Origin: Acanthosepion esculentum
Taxonomy: Eukaryota; Mollusca; Cephalopoda; Sepiida; Sepiidae
Direction: 5' to 3'
Length of the DNA: 64,000 bases
Assembly: GCA_964036315.1 (NCBI GenBank)
Contig: OZ038517.1
Span: forward strand, 56,710,656-56,774,655
The notes under the pieces: model-generated
Databases searched by the model: none
The model's input: the letters and a program-made list of their open reading frames with translations, nothing else
What the model was told of the DNA's origin: nothing
Part shown: one piece after another, positions 42,993 through 54,639 of the stretch
Position numbering within the stretch: position 1 is the stretch's first letter
How the letters are laid out: each line of letters begins with the position of its first letter
Translations under genes and position numbers: made by a program

Positions 42993-45110
42993 AAGAACTT
43001 CTTTGCAAGCATGACACCACAAAATAAAAATCGACTAGGGTGTTAGATATTAAAAGTTGGTGGGGCTTTACACTTTAAAAGATTACTGATCCTATGTTTT
43101 CTTATCTGATCCTTTCATAAGATGAAAATCTTTTTAATCATTTTTTAAACCAGAAAGCCCAGTAGGATAACCTAATATAAACATTTTTGTTTTAATTTTA
43201 ACTATGATTTTTTTTTCATTTTTTAGCTTTCTTTTTTTCCCCCTTTTTTCTTTTAGTTCCTACTTATGTTCTGGGTCTCTAGTCCTATAGACATTTTTTG
43301 CATATAATAATTATTGACTTATATAAAATTTTCAGAAACTAATGTCCCAGAAAAAATTAACTTAAATAATTTTTTTTCTAATGAATGACAGTAATGATTT
43401 TAGAAAAAGTATACAACTCAAATGGAACCTCCCTGGACATATTGAACCCATTCGTTATTTATTCAAAGGAAAAGATGCAAATAAAACTTGCTACTAATCA
43501 GCTTCAACAATATACATGAATGGTTTTGATTCGTAAATTAAAAACTTGCCTGAAACTTATCCTTATCACAAGTTGCCTCAATTCCGTACTCACAATCAAA
43601 GCAAGATGGGCTCAAAATTTGTTGAAATATTTTCACTTTTCACAAGTGTAATCATTTTTTCCTCATATTGTGTGTTGTGTTATGAAAACAAAGACAAATA
43701 ATCAGGGCCAGGTTATTTAGGCTAGTATAGGCAGCAGCCTATAGATCATCAAGGTTTTATAAAGCAATGATTTTAATTTTCTAGCTGTTATAACTTCTAA
43801 ATACTTTTATAAACTGAAATGATATCAATATAACACACTCATATTTATTTAGACTAATTTATTGTTAGAATACTGGTTAGAAAAAAAGTTGTCTTTTTTT
43901 TACTATGGGGGTGTGAAATATATGTTAATTTGGTTTGCAATAAATATTAAAATAGTATTTCTAAAAAATATTTTCATTCACAAAAAAATATAGCTACTGA
44001 AGTTTATTTAAAGAATTTGCAATATATTTACTTCAAACTATTTAAATGTCACTAAAATATATCACAAGTGAAAAAGATGTGTGCAGACAACTGGGAAGCG
44101 AGCATCATTTCATTAGCTGAGAGAATAAAAAAACATCCTCATGTGGCTGCGCATGTAGACAAGGCATTTATTACAAATGTCCAACATACAAAAATATTCT
44201 TGCAATCCAATAATTTTGTTTTTTTGATTGCACAAACAAAAAGGATTATTTACTTTTTAACTAACATCACTTAATTGAATTTACAGGAATGTTTAAACAA
44301 AAATGATATGTCTCAGCTCAGTAGCATTGTCATAGATTGAGACCAAGTAGACAAATGGAATCTTCTGTTTGGTTCTCAGTTCCATCAAAAATGATTCAGC
44401 TCAGATCAATAGCATTGTCATAGATTGAGGCCAAGAAGAAAATGTAGTCTTTCGTTTCCTTCTCAGTTTCAGCAAAAAGTAGTGACTAAATCTCTCTAGC
44501 TATCCCCTCTATAGTGCTTTTTTTGTGTATCGACTTTATGTATGGTTGTACTTTAGAACGCAAAAGAATCAATTCCAATAGTTATATATTTCTCGTGCGA
44601 ACGTCATTCACCCAATAAAATAATTTTTTCAATTCATTTCAAATGAAATATAATTTCCATGTGCAGAGTCTACTTAAAGGTAAGTATTCTCAACACCAAG
44701 CAGAAGGAGCACTAGAATTTGTCTTTTTCTCATCGGACAGTTTACAAAATCTTCAAGCCGATACATAGGAACTTCTAACGCATATATAACTTAGTATATA
44801 TTTTTATTACGTTCCTTTGCGTGTTCCTTTCTTTCCCTTAAGTCACATTGAGGTATGTACACTTATTGTTAAAGACTTTCCTTTTCAAAGTATACATATA
44901 CAGACTCTTGATCCAAACAACGTTGCGATCATATGATCATATGTGATCATATTTTGACCTATCTTATAAAGTTTTCCTATGAATATTATTCACTTTTTGT
45001 ATACTTAAACATTTTATTATTCCAAATATATAAAATGTTATCCTTATTAAATTTAAACAAAGGATTGACCATATAGTACGACAAAATCATAATGGATGAA
45101 AAACTGGAAA
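42993..45110. other. Unassigned AT-rich sequence
   Basis: Two kilobases without a recognised gene. The 68-codon plus frame at 44068-44274 (KKHPHVAAHVDKAFITNVQH) has no known motif. Two related words, CAGCTCAGTAGCATTGTCAT (44315) and CAGCTCAGATCAATAGCATTGTCAT-type sequence (44397), form an imperfect tandem repeat of about 80 bp. Confidence 0.4.
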
Positions 45111-45117
45111 GTACTTT

Positions 45118-45680
45118 TGTCGCAGTTAGCTTCCCCTCATTTCCTTAACCCGTCAACAGGGGTCTCTCTCTCCCGGGTGTATAAATACTGGCTGACCTTT
45201 CGCCTCTTTCTCTCTTTTTCTCTGCTTACGCGCACGTGTGAGCAACTATGTCGATTTCGGCCGCGGACCGAAACCTCACACGTGGGGCGAGGTACAAAAA
45301 ACTTTCTCTAAAAATTTCCAATATGTGAACTCTTATACACAACCAGCGTTTCCCATATTCTGGGAACACGCTAAAACAAAATTCACCCCGTACGGACATT
45401 CAACTAAAAACAACACACACACAACTTTCCATACAGACTCTGTAACAATTTATTCATGTCTTTCATGTATTTGTAACTCGTGTTTTAATCTATTTGTAAT
45501 TCACGTATTAATATATATTTGTTTTGTACATATATATCGGTCTCGTTTGTTTTCTTTTGCTTTCATTGGACTCCATTAAAGTCCAACATTCTTATGTAGC
45601 TGGACCGGCCAGCGGAAGCCTTAACCTAGAGATAACTCATCTTCTCTTCACACATTTACACACCACCCGGTCCACCACAC
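45118..45680 (+). repeat. LTR-like promoter region before the third Gypsy relic
   Basis: A composition change marks a unit with a TATA box (GTATAAATAC near 45178), a C/T-rich leader, a hairpin-forming GGCCGCGGACCGAAACCTCA block, and ATTAAAG poly(A)-like sequence near 45576. The coding relic starts directly afterwards, so it may be the 5' LTR joined to pol by an internal deletion. One alternative: TG at 45118 to CA at 45423 flanked by ACTTT on both sides (45113-45117, 45424-45428), but a match that short may be chance. Confidence 0.4.
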
Positions 45681-46520
45681 TTTTGCTTATATAGATAATG
45701 TAGCTATATGTGGCCACAATCAGAAGGACCACGACGAAAACTTTCGACGATTCATGAAGGCCGTAAGCAAATATAACCTTACACTAGAAAATGACAAATG
45801 CTCGTTTGAGCAACATAAAATCAATCTTTTGGGCTATAAAACATTTTGCCAATCCCAGATAACATACGTGCGCTGCGACGAACTATGGGAATGTTCGCCA
45901 ATATTTACAATGGATCACCTCTTTCTCAGAGAAGATACGTCCATTAATACAAGTAAGGTTTTTCCCTTATCTCGCCCAGCAATAGAAGTATTCGAAAAAC
46001 TCAAGCAAGACATTACAAAATCCGTAATCACAACTATAGATCCTTCTGTCCCACTGGTAGTTGAAACTGATGCATCAGACTGCACAATTGCCGCTTCATT
46101 AAGTCAAGCTGACCGCTCTGTAGCCTTCTTTTCAATGACTCTCTCTCTCTCTCAATCTGAATGACGGCATATGGCGATTGAAAAAGAAGCCTACGCTATA
46201 GTTGAGGCGTTAAGAAAGTGGAGACTATTTAATCGGATGTCACTTCAGATGAGTTACAGACCAAAAATCTGTTTCGTTCATGTTCAACTCAAAGTAAAAT
46301 AAAAAATGACAAACTAGCAAGGAGGAGAATTAAACTATCTTGTTTCTCGTTCAATACTAATCGGCTCAGCAAGGAGAATCTGACAGTAGACGCCCTGTCA
46401 AGAATATGCAGTATGACTCCAAGTACAGAAGAACTCCAGACTCTACACGAGGAACTGTGCCACCCAAGCATAACACAGATGGTTCACATGGTAAGGAGTA
46501 GGAATTTGCCTTATTCAGTG
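45680..46520 (+). pseudogene. Gypsy relic 3: RT end and RNase H
   Basis: YIDNVAICGHNQKDHDENFR (about 45690-45750) is the last part of the RT palm, with the catalytic box reduced to YIDN from an expected Y(V/L)DD. KYNLTLENDKCSFEQHKINL and LLGYKTF follow. RNase H: PLVVETDASDCTIAASLSQA (46050-46110; first Asp present), a stop near 46163, then HMAIEKEAYAIVEALRKW. After a frameshift, NLTVDALSRICSM (about 46378-46415) marks the end of the domain. Confidence 0.8.
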
Positions 46521-47130
46521 GAGTATGTTAGGAATGTAACAAATTCCTGCTGAACGTGTGCTGAGATAGAACCTAAATTTTACAGACCTACGCATGGGGA
46601 TCCTAATAAAAGCAACGCAGCCATTTGAAAGACTCAATCTGGATTTTAAAGGCCCGTTACCATCCAAAGCACGAAACCGATACATGCTAACTATTGTAGA
46701 CGAATATTCACGGTTTCCTTTAGCTTTTCTCTGTCCAGATATGACTGCAACAACAATTATACAATACCTTTGTTCCCTATTTGCCGTCTTTGGAGAACCG
46801 GCATACATACATTCAGACCGAGGAGCTTCCTTCATATTCGAGCAGCTTCGGCAATTCTTACAAGAACGCAGAGTGGCGGTAAGTCGGACAACCCCGTACA
46901 AGCCCCAGGGTAATGGTCAATGCGAGAGATATAACAGCTTAATTTGGAAAACAATTCAATTGGCTGCTTCAACACACAAATGCTCAATAAATTATTGGGA
47001 AAATCTCCTTCCAGTAGCCCCATATGCCATCATATCGCTATTATGTGCGGCCAGCAATGCCACCCCACACTCTTCCAACGACGGAGTTCGGCTGGGACTT
47101 CGCTTCTCACTTGGATCTCTCAACTAGGTA
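46430..47130 (+). pseudogene. Gypsy relic 3: integrase, catalytic triad intact
   Basis: The zinc-binding region is visible (LHEELCHPSITQMVHMVRSR, then NSC-stop-TCAEI at about 46548). The core frame 46594-47127 is open for 177 codons: ERLNLDFKGPLPSKARNRYM, TIVDEYSRFPLAFL, PAYIHSDRGASFIFEQLRQF, TTPYKPQGNGQCERYNSLIW. The three catalytic positions (LDF, SDRG, CERY) are Asp, Asp and Glu, unlike the two other Gypsy relics here. A frameshift after PYAIISLLC separates the C-terminal part. Confidence 0.87.
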
Positions 47131-47760
47131 CGGTTCTACTGAGACGACACATTCGCTATACCAAATATGATCCCCTGGTAGACGAAGTGGAACTAGTAGA
47201 AGCAAACCCACAATACGCGACACCCGGATAGAAGGCAAACTACCGTCTCTCTTAGAGATCTGGCTCCTGTTGGAGATGTACCAGTTCCAACCCAAGTGAG
47301 GAGATCTGATCTCTTCGACACTGAAAACCAATCGGGCGACCACCGTGCCGGAATCACTCCCGACACATTACCCCAGGATGATGACACAGCTTCCGTTGCG
47401 CCTCCATCAGACATTTCAGAGGGATTAACATCCGAGACCCTGACAACTCCAGACGATCCTGATGGGCAATCAGTGCTCCAGAAGCGGGTACATCCAGAAA
47501 CAGATCTGGAAAATCCACATTCAAACTCAAAGCGGCCTTGTCCATCAAGAAAACGAGATACTTCCATTTCCGGACTAACGGGCGGTCTCAAAATGAGAGA
47601 ACTTCCAGTCCGAATAATCCAACACAAGAACTACCCAGGCGTTCGAAGAGAATCTGTAAAGAGCCTGAACACCTTATGAATAAAATACGTAGTGGCGAAC
47701 GTACTGGTAAATCATCAGTTACCTCCCCTTAAGATCTAAGAGGTTTAAAAGCACCCTGTT
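46944..47760 (+). pseudogene. Gypsy relic 3: integrase C-terminal domain and Pro/Asp-rich tail
   Basis: Frame 46944-47231 gives WISQLGTVLLRRHIRYTKYD, PLVDEVELVEANPQYAT, the C-terminal DNA-binding-like segment. A small shift leads to frame 47296-47679, a polar Asp/Pro/Ser-rich tail (VRRSDLFDTENQSGDHRAGI…), usual at the end of this Gypsy group. AATAAAGC at 47791-47798 downstream may be the poly(A) signal of a remaining 3' LTR, with TTTAAAAGC at 47736 as a weak TATA-like word. Confidence 0.7.
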
Positions 47761-47829
47761 TAATCCGTGAGTAGACTAGTAGTCAGAGTAAAGTGCAATA
47801 AAGCTTTGGTATAAGTTTATTCACTGGTT

Positions 47830-48395
47830 CTGTTTTTACTACATCCCCAGTATTTCCTTTCCCTAAGAAACTCCTGTCGCTTCACTGGCAGTACTGAATA
47901 AGTTATCCTCTATTTCTTCTCAGCTGATCTTCAAAGATTTAAAAATGCGAAGGCTTGTCAGTAAATTTTTAAAAAAATTATATATATATCTTTGTTTCAT
48001 TTGACTCAATAGGAGGACATTTTTATTACTGTAAATGCTATTAACAAATCTTATCCAGAGAATGTTGACTTTTATGAGTATTTTATGAACACGTCAGAGT
48101 AAACGTCAACGAAAATAGGCTAAAACGAAAAAAAAACATATTCTCTTCTACGCAAATAACTATTATTATTGCTTAAACATCATGTCAAAACTAAGAAGAA
48201 CATTTTAATTCTTATAGAAGACGGACAATTCGATAAAGTGAAAAAAAAACAAGAGACTTAAATAGGCAAAAAAGGAATGAAAATAGATATTTTTATAATT
48301 TACTAAATGATTTGAGACTTGTCTTTAGATAATTAAAAACTCTGAATATTTTATTAAATTAATAGCAATTAAAATTATACTATTGCATAATAATA
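47830..48395. other. Unassigned AT-rich sequence
   Basis: No recognised content. Confidence 0.4.
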
Positions 48396-48399
48396 GGTG

Positions 48400-49530
48400 C
48401 AGAAGGTTGGCGCCCGATATGTTGGCTTGAGTGGGTTAATGCAATTTGCAATGTACCAACGATACAAAAAACAACATGGCTTCCGTTTCTCCATGTCGAC
48501 TGGCGATGTGTTAACTGCCATCACTGAATTTGTCTATCAAGCTTTAGATAAGAATGGAGAAGTCCGTCGTGTGACTCTAGATATCAACAGGTTTTGGAAT
48601 GCTGGCCTTCTCCACTGGAGCAACGGCTACAGGGTTTCTGGATGAATATTTGGCTTAATCCAATCGTTCCTAACAAATCGTGTAATAAACATCGTTTTGA
48701 ACGCTTCTACTTCTTTTCACATTAATGCAGGGCTACACCAGAGCTCTATCCTTGAGCCTACTTTGTTTCTTATCTTCATCAACGACCTTCCCGATGTAAT
48801 CAGTTCTCAACTAGGAATTTATGCTAATGACACAACTATTTATTCCTGACTTAGTAAGTTCGATAAGTTCAACAAAGTAAAACTGGCAACTGCTCTTGAA
48901 AAGGACCCCCATTCAGTGGTTACTTGGGGCAAGAAATGGCTTGTAAATTTTAACACCTACACAACAAAAGTGCTTTCATTTAATCAACATAGAGAAAATG
49001 TTCTACCAGTCATCAGCATAACTTCCAGAAGGGAACTGTTTGCGCCTTCTTGGACTCACTTTCTTCACTGATATGAAGTGGAGTGATTTCATTGAATTAA
49101 TTGCTAGATTTGTTGCTAGCAAATTTGGTTCAATATGTCATAGCAGACAATTTTTCCTCATCAGAATCTATCTTGTATGTGTATAAATCTACCATTGCTG
49201 CTATATATTAGGTTCTCCTACTATATATCTCGAGATTCTTGACAAAATTTAAAGAAGGGTCTGTTATGTAATCGATCGTGACCTGGCATCTGGACTTCAG
49301 TCACTTTCTCACCGACGTGATATGGCTTCCCTCTGTCTTTTCTACATATATTTTAATGGTAATTGTTCTAATGAGCTTTCCTCTTTGGTGTCTCGACTGC
49401 ATGTATTTAAACGTGCTACTATATTGGTAACTAGATAGATGAAACCGTATGTTCTGTTTTAATAGTTTGTTTTCTCGCCTGTGGAACTCCCTTAAAATAT
49501 CTTTGCTTCCCTGCTACCTACAATCTTCAG
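48400..49530 (+). pseudogene. CR1/jockey-group LINE relic 6
   Basis: Plus frames: HGFRFSMSTGDVLTAITEFV, YQALDKNGEVRRVTLDINRF (motif A Asp present), SFLTNRVINIVLNAST, PTLFLIFINDLPDVISSQLG, then YANDTTIYS followed by a stop (about 48820-48850). The catalytic box reads YAND where intact copies read YADD. C-terminal blocks (SHFLTDVIWLPS…, FCFNSLFSRLWNSLKIS) continue through several frames to about 49530, where the sequence switches to an RTE-like tail. Confidence 0.8.
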
Positions 49531-49885
49531 AAATATGGGGAATTCCATTAAAGGAGCGAGTAAGCAACAAGGAAGTCTTAAAGAAAATGGCAACAAAAAG
49601 AACATTTATACAGAATCAGAAAGAGATACCTGAAATTCATTGGACGCATAATGAGGAAGGAGAGCTTAGAAAACTTAACCTTCACAGGGGCATATAGTGG
49701 GTAGAAAAATAAGGGAAGGGAAGGCAGCGGGCCACCTACCTGACGATCTTGTGTGAATGGATTGCGGAACCGGTGGCAGAAAACTTTGCAAAGGGAGAAA
49801 CACTGCTATGGTTCACAAAGGATAGGAAGATGTGAAGAGGCATGATTGCCCACATTCTGATGGGATACAGTACATAGAAAACGTT
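49505..49885 (+). pseudogene. RTE-like LINE fragment, C-terminal end
   Basis: SNKEVLKKMATKRTFIQNQK, EIPEIHWTHNEEGELRKLNL (49449-49697 frame), then, shifted, ATYLTILCEWIAEPV and FTKDRKMxRGMIAHILMGYS. This is the same C-terminus as at 2820-2985. It abuts LINE relic 6 directly, so one inserted beside or into the other. Confidence 0.72.
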
Positions 49886-49959
49886 ATAGGCATATTTTAG
49901 CTTAAAAGCTAATAAAAGTCAATGCTGCAAAAATTACGGAAATTAAAATCTGCATTTTT

Positions 49960-50445
49960 TTTTTCTTGGCCGAAACAGACATTATTACGTTAGGCTACCC
50001 AGGGAACCAATAAAAATCACTTCGCGGAGGCGTATAAAAAAAAGCATCAGCCCCTTTTGTCCTCTCTTTGGACATTACTCACGAGGCTCTGCTCTTTTTC
50101 TTTTCTCTTTTTTTCTCTCTCTTTTTTTTATCATCGGTTCACCACTGTAGGAAGACGTCACCTGGACGTCTCCCAAAAATGAAACTTTCAGAACCAGGAC
50201 ATATTCCATCGTCCTAAAAAGAGACACATACAATTGTACATTTCAGGTACGAACATTTTATACAACAACCACACTTGTACATTGATTGTTATACATTTCT
50301 TTATGTGTAACACATAAAGAATGGTTTGGACTTATTTGCTGGTTGTATCCCGTCTTGCATGATTTTCTTGTCTCTCTCTTTCTCTTCAAATCTACTGTCT
50401 GCGACTACTAGGATCTGGGGCAGCGGCAGACATTAACTCCAATTG
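49960..50445 (+). repeat. Candidate solo LTR or LTR-like unit
   Basis: GGCGTATAAAA (about 50031) is a TATA box, followed by a C/T-rich leader (50085-50135) and a hairpin-forming AAGACGTCACCTGGACGTCT at 50152-50172. The layout parallels 45118-45680. I could not find matching ends or a target duplication, so the limits are approximate. Confidence 0.35.
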
Positions 50446-50639
50446 TTACTTTCACACAGCATGGCCATGTGTCTTTGTTCAAATGTAGTTTAAGGACTTT
50501 AAAAGCTTCAACTAAAAATAGGATAATTCCCACAACAAACTCCAATTTACGCGTGTTGCAAAATGTAGGCAAGTTTAAACCAATGTAAAATTATAATTAG
50601 CTAAGTGCATTAGTCAACCTGGACGAGTTTAAACAAGAA

Positions 50640-50970
50640 ATATAAATTTCTCGATGAGGAACTATCAATATATTTTGAATTATTTCAGGTGGATATAAAC
50701 ATTGGTTGGTCAAGTTTTCACTAGTTGTCGTCAGTTCAATATCTGGATCAGGTAGTGAAACAATATTCTCTGGTTTAGCCAGAACGAACAAGAGCCGGCA
50801 TCACAGGGACAAAAGCAACACAATGATGAACACATAAGATAGCCAAAATAATGGACACCTGAAAGTGGGCAAGGATTACTTGCCTGAAACATTGTGTCTT
50901 TAATAATAACATCTATAACAATCAAAGATGGGATCAATATTTCGAATATGGCAAAGTATACAACCAAATT
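50640..50970 (+). repeat. Possible second Penelope-type terminal sequence
   Basis: CCTGAAAGTGGGCAAGGATT then ACTTGCCTGAAACATTGTGTC (50858-50898) contains a 6-bp stem (GGCAAG/CTTGCC), then GAAAC and GTC, an order like that of a hammerhead core, followed by AATAATAACATCTATAACAA. The 78-codon minus frame across it has no motif. The assignment to Penelope is by analogy with the pLTR copies and is weak. Confidence 0.3.
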
Positions 50971-52349
50971 TCGCCGCGAGCATAATTGCTTAGACCATTA
51001 TAGAAATAGGAAACCAAATCGCAGTAGTAGCAACAAGAACCCACTTCCTTTCATGTAGTGAGCGATCATAGCTCTCTACAGCTTCCTATCCCTTGTGATC
51101 CTTCGTTCCGCCATCCATGCACTTAAGATTTTCTAGACCAGAAAAAAAGGATGGATGAAAGACTTTCTACAGCACGTGTGAATTAGAATCTATAACGTAA
51201 GATATATTGATTTCGTACAAAATTATTTCTATACGACATTTTTATTTTATAATAATATTTTAATATTCATCAGTTAAATAATTTATGTCTTTGTGGCCAA
51301 TAACATTTCAAAAACTGTTTGTTCACCTTTGTCGAATTCTAATTACAGTTTGTTGCATTGCGGTCAGTTGATTTAAATTTATTACCAATCAAAACATTAA
51401 CCACCTTTCTTTAGCAAACCCATTGCTGTAGCGTCCTGATTATCTATAAAAGCAGAACAAAGAAAAAGTTAATGTTCTTTCTCGTTAGTAACGTCGCCCA
51501 CTTTGACCAGATTTATTCTCTTCGATAACCTGATCTCACTTCACCACTTCAGTGGACTGATCTTATCAACTTGCCTATCCACACACGGTGTATATATTTA
51601 CATCTGAAGAAGTCTTTTGACAGAGTTGACCGCAACATCCAAGTTGAAAATAGTCATCTGAAAATGATTGGAAACAAATACGTTTATTCTAAGTTTTAAA
51701 CAAAATTAAGCCTTCCCTAGTCGAGTAATTTGTCTTCTTACGCTACGGTCGGTAGCTCGCTCAATTTCTACGGGTTATTTTTCACAAGAACTCGTAATGA
51801 CGAGTGAAAAACGAAGTTAGTGTAGTCAGGGATCTGTGGTGCCGGGCCTTTAATAAAAAAAAAAAATAGGCGTCATCATTCCTTCTTTACTTTAAGTCTA
51901 TCAGAAATTCCTACCGTAGAATGTCGTTCCTCTCCACAATTGTTTAGCCGAACGCTTAATCCCACGCGGGGGCGAAGTTGGCATGAGTGAAATAAACCTT
52001 ACATCCACAGGAACCGTTAATTCCGGGACCACAATTCGTTGAGGGTCGAAATCGAACGGTCTGTATCGTGCAGATATTCACCCTTGACCAATCATAATTC
52101 TTGTTTCTAACATTTTCCACAAATCTCTATTTTCCTGCGTCGACGAAATTTATAATGAATTATTGAATTTTGTTAATTCATCATTTGGAAACAAAAACCC
52201 CTCTGTTCCTCAGCTTAAGAAAATCAAATGCCTCTACCCATTTTGAACATTTGATAAACATTGAAGGCTTATACCGCTGTGCATTTAACCTTTTCTCGCA
52301 AAGAGTGTGTAATAATAATAATTCTTTTCACCCACTACCTTCAAATTCG
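50971..52349. other. Unassigned sequence
   Basis: CTATAAAAGCAG near 51446 looks like a Pol II promoter TATA box and the following 400 bp is less AT-rich, so an LTR fragment is possible. The stretch 51760-52080 contains GGTCGAAATCGAAC and similar words but no tRNA fold. No gene is recognised. Confidence 0.35.
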
Positions 52350-52352
52350 GAG

Positions 52353-52580
52353 GACTGAAGAAGAAGAATGAAAGGAATTCGCAAGCCTATGTGAGATTGT
52401 CTTTGGACCAATGAAAACTTTACCTTCACAGAAATTGACTGGTGAGCTGAGAAGAAGAAAGGAATTCGCGAGCCTATGTGAAATTATTTTGCACTAATGA
52501 AAACTTTGCTTTGCCAACCGAGAAGAAAGTAGCAAGCCTATGCAAAATTCTTTTTTCATATGAAATGAGGAGAAAAATTA
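52353..52580. repeat. Diverged three-copy tandem repeat
   Basis: The word set GAAGAA…GGAATTCGC(A/G)AGCCTATGTGA…AATGAAAACTTT occurs three times: AGCCTAT lies at 52384, 52471 and 52535. The unit is about 65-87 bp, and the third copy is the most decayed. Nothing indicates coding. Confidence 0.72.
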
Positions 52581-53310
52581 AATTAATCAGAGAAGAGTGT
52601 CTGAAGTCATGTGAAAAGTTTCGTTTTAGTTCTTCGCGACCATTTTAAAATTGTTCGCCAACTATATTATCGGCCTCTAACCAGCACGCAACATTTCAAA
52701 GAATTTTCCGTCAACAATCCAAAAAAGCTAAATATTTCAAACAATCTCTCTTCGGCTACTTTTGAATTAAGCATACATTCTTTTGAGGAGCAACGAACTC
52801 TCTTACCTTTGTCTTAAACATTTTTTAATATTATTTTGTGCCAGATTCTTTAATCTGTTGTATGAACATTTCCTCTTTATGACAATACGTTAAAACTACG
52901 GACTTTAAGAATTCTGATTTATTTTCCTGAAATTAGCTACTGACACTATTTCAAGCGTGTAAGTTCGTGAATAAATTCTTTACCTTGTTTTGTTTTAATT
53001 TACCTTTGTGTTTCCTCGTCATTACCATCCTCCATTAATCTTCTTGGCATGGGTAAATCAACTGTTCATTTTAACCCCTAAGCTTTTAGGCCGACTATTT
53101 ATTGCATCGCCAAACGAAAAATAGATGTAAGCCTATAATCAATCACCTGTCAAAATTACTTTCCTTCTTCTGTGTTTTTGGTTAGTTAGATCACATTTAA
53201 AACGCACATTTAATTAAAACGCATTTAATTAAAAGTAATTTGCTCCTCTGAGGAAGTCTATTTGCTTCTTCAAAGGCAACCAGGATAATTGTTCATGTGT
53301 CATCCTGACC
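52581..53310. other. Unassigned AT-rich sequence
   Basis: A 68-codon plus frame (52611-52817) has no recognised motif; TTTAATTAAAACGCA is repeated in tandem near 53210-53235. Confidence 0.4.
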
Positions 53311-53314
53311 TCTG

Positions 53315-53325
53315 TAATAATAATA

Positions 53326-53390
<65 letters not shown>

Positions 53391-53392
53391 CA
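53315..53392. repeat. (ATT)n microsatellite
   Basis: About 24 ATT units; Tyr- and Ile-repeat frames across it are artefacts. Confidence 0.97.
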
Positions 53393-53594
53393 TCATAATG
53401 TTATTTTGTTTAAAAAAAACGTCTTTCGACATTTCTGTCTGCGTCGTTTAAAATTCAAGTTTTCCAAATTTAACTTCCCACGCATTTCGCATTATTAGGA
53501 CAAATTGTAGATTTTATATATTTGTAAAATCCGCACAGTTATAGACTTATGCTGTAAACATTCAACCGGGGCCCTTGAACAGTTTTTCACCAAC

Positions 53595-53865
53595 TATACT
53601 GTTGAAACTTGACTAATGCATGGAATAATAATGCAACACAAAATGTACTTAGAATAAAATGTATTGAAACAAGAAAGTGTACACAATATTTACATATAGT
53701 CTTTTGTATATTCCTGGGAAGACCGTTCCTGGAGAATGTGTTGACTAAGTCGCAGTCGGGCAGAGTCTCTAGTTGAATCTCTTGATTCGCCCTCCTGGTA
53801 CCAACTATATTTATATAGTCGGTACTCCACTATGCAAATTAGGTGGATCCTACCACAACATATAC
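53595..53865 (-). mobile_element. Solo LTR with TATAC target duplication
   Basis: The unit 53600-53860 (261 bp) begins TGTTGAAAC and ends CCACAACA on the plus strand, a TG…CA pair with TGTTG/CAACA inverted ends. It is flanked by TATAC at 53595-53599 and again at 53861-53865. Read on the minus strand it has a TATA box (ACTATATAAATATAG near 53815) and a downstream AATACATTTTATTC region that may hold the poly(A) site. No internal coding sequence lies beside it, so it is a solo LTR left by LTR-LTR recombination. Confidence 0.85.
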
Positions 53866-54639
53866 AAATCACTTCACGTTGTGTTTTGATTCTCGTCTGC
53901 GTCAATGTGAACAAAAACCAGACAAGGTCCGGTGTACGCTCAACAAAGGAACAACGATAAAAGAAAACACGAATCTCGTTTTCGATATATTGGGATATTT
54001 ATTCATAGATTCACCTGATACTGTCTGGTTGTGTGTAGGGATAGGTAAGGTACACTTTTAACAACTTCGCTGATACTTGTGTCTTCTCTCACGACAGACT
54101 AACGGACCAGATCTTCTCTCTAGCCAGCGAGAACTTCGACTGCCCCTTTGCCCATATCTGATTGCAACTGTTTCTATATCTCAATTGCAACTGCCACTCT
54201 ATACGACTGTCTACGTGCTACATCCCCGACCAAAGGCTCGTCACTCCCTAACAGCCGGTTTCTTTCTCTTGCTCTTTGACCACTCTATCCCTCTGCGTGG
54301 CTTGTCACCCGTCAACGGACAGCTTCACTATATAAGCCTACGACTAGAATTCCCCAAATTCCGACCGAGTGGCACTTAATACCCAATATTTTCATTTATT
54401 TACTATATTTCTTTTTACCCTGCTTGTGGACAGGGTGTTGTTGCTTTGAAGTTATCACAACTAGACTTTACTGACAGTCATAAAGCATCAAACACTTCAG
54501 ATCCTTGACTTTCCCTAATTCTCTTTTTTACCCTTTTTGTCGAGGATAATAAATACCTTCGTGTTTATTTATCAGGATCAGTTACTCTGTGTACAATGAA
54601 CACTTAACCCTTTTATGTAAAAGTGTGCTGAAATGCTCA
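53866..54639 (+). other. Possible LTR-like promoter unit
   Basis: GC-richer sequence with CACTATATAAGCC near 54328 (TATA-like) and AATAATAAATACC near 54545 (poly(A)-like). This spacing resembles an LTR, but I found no matching ends or duplication. The plus frames 53843-54061 and 54077-54379 show no known motif. Confidence 0.35.

Noticed and set aside
47107..47627. Minus frames of 78-144 codons
   Set aside because: Antisense shadows of the Gypsy tail, whose plus frame fits the family order.
53229..53498. Poly-Ile and poly-Tyr frames
   Set aside because: Artefacts of the ATT microsatellite.
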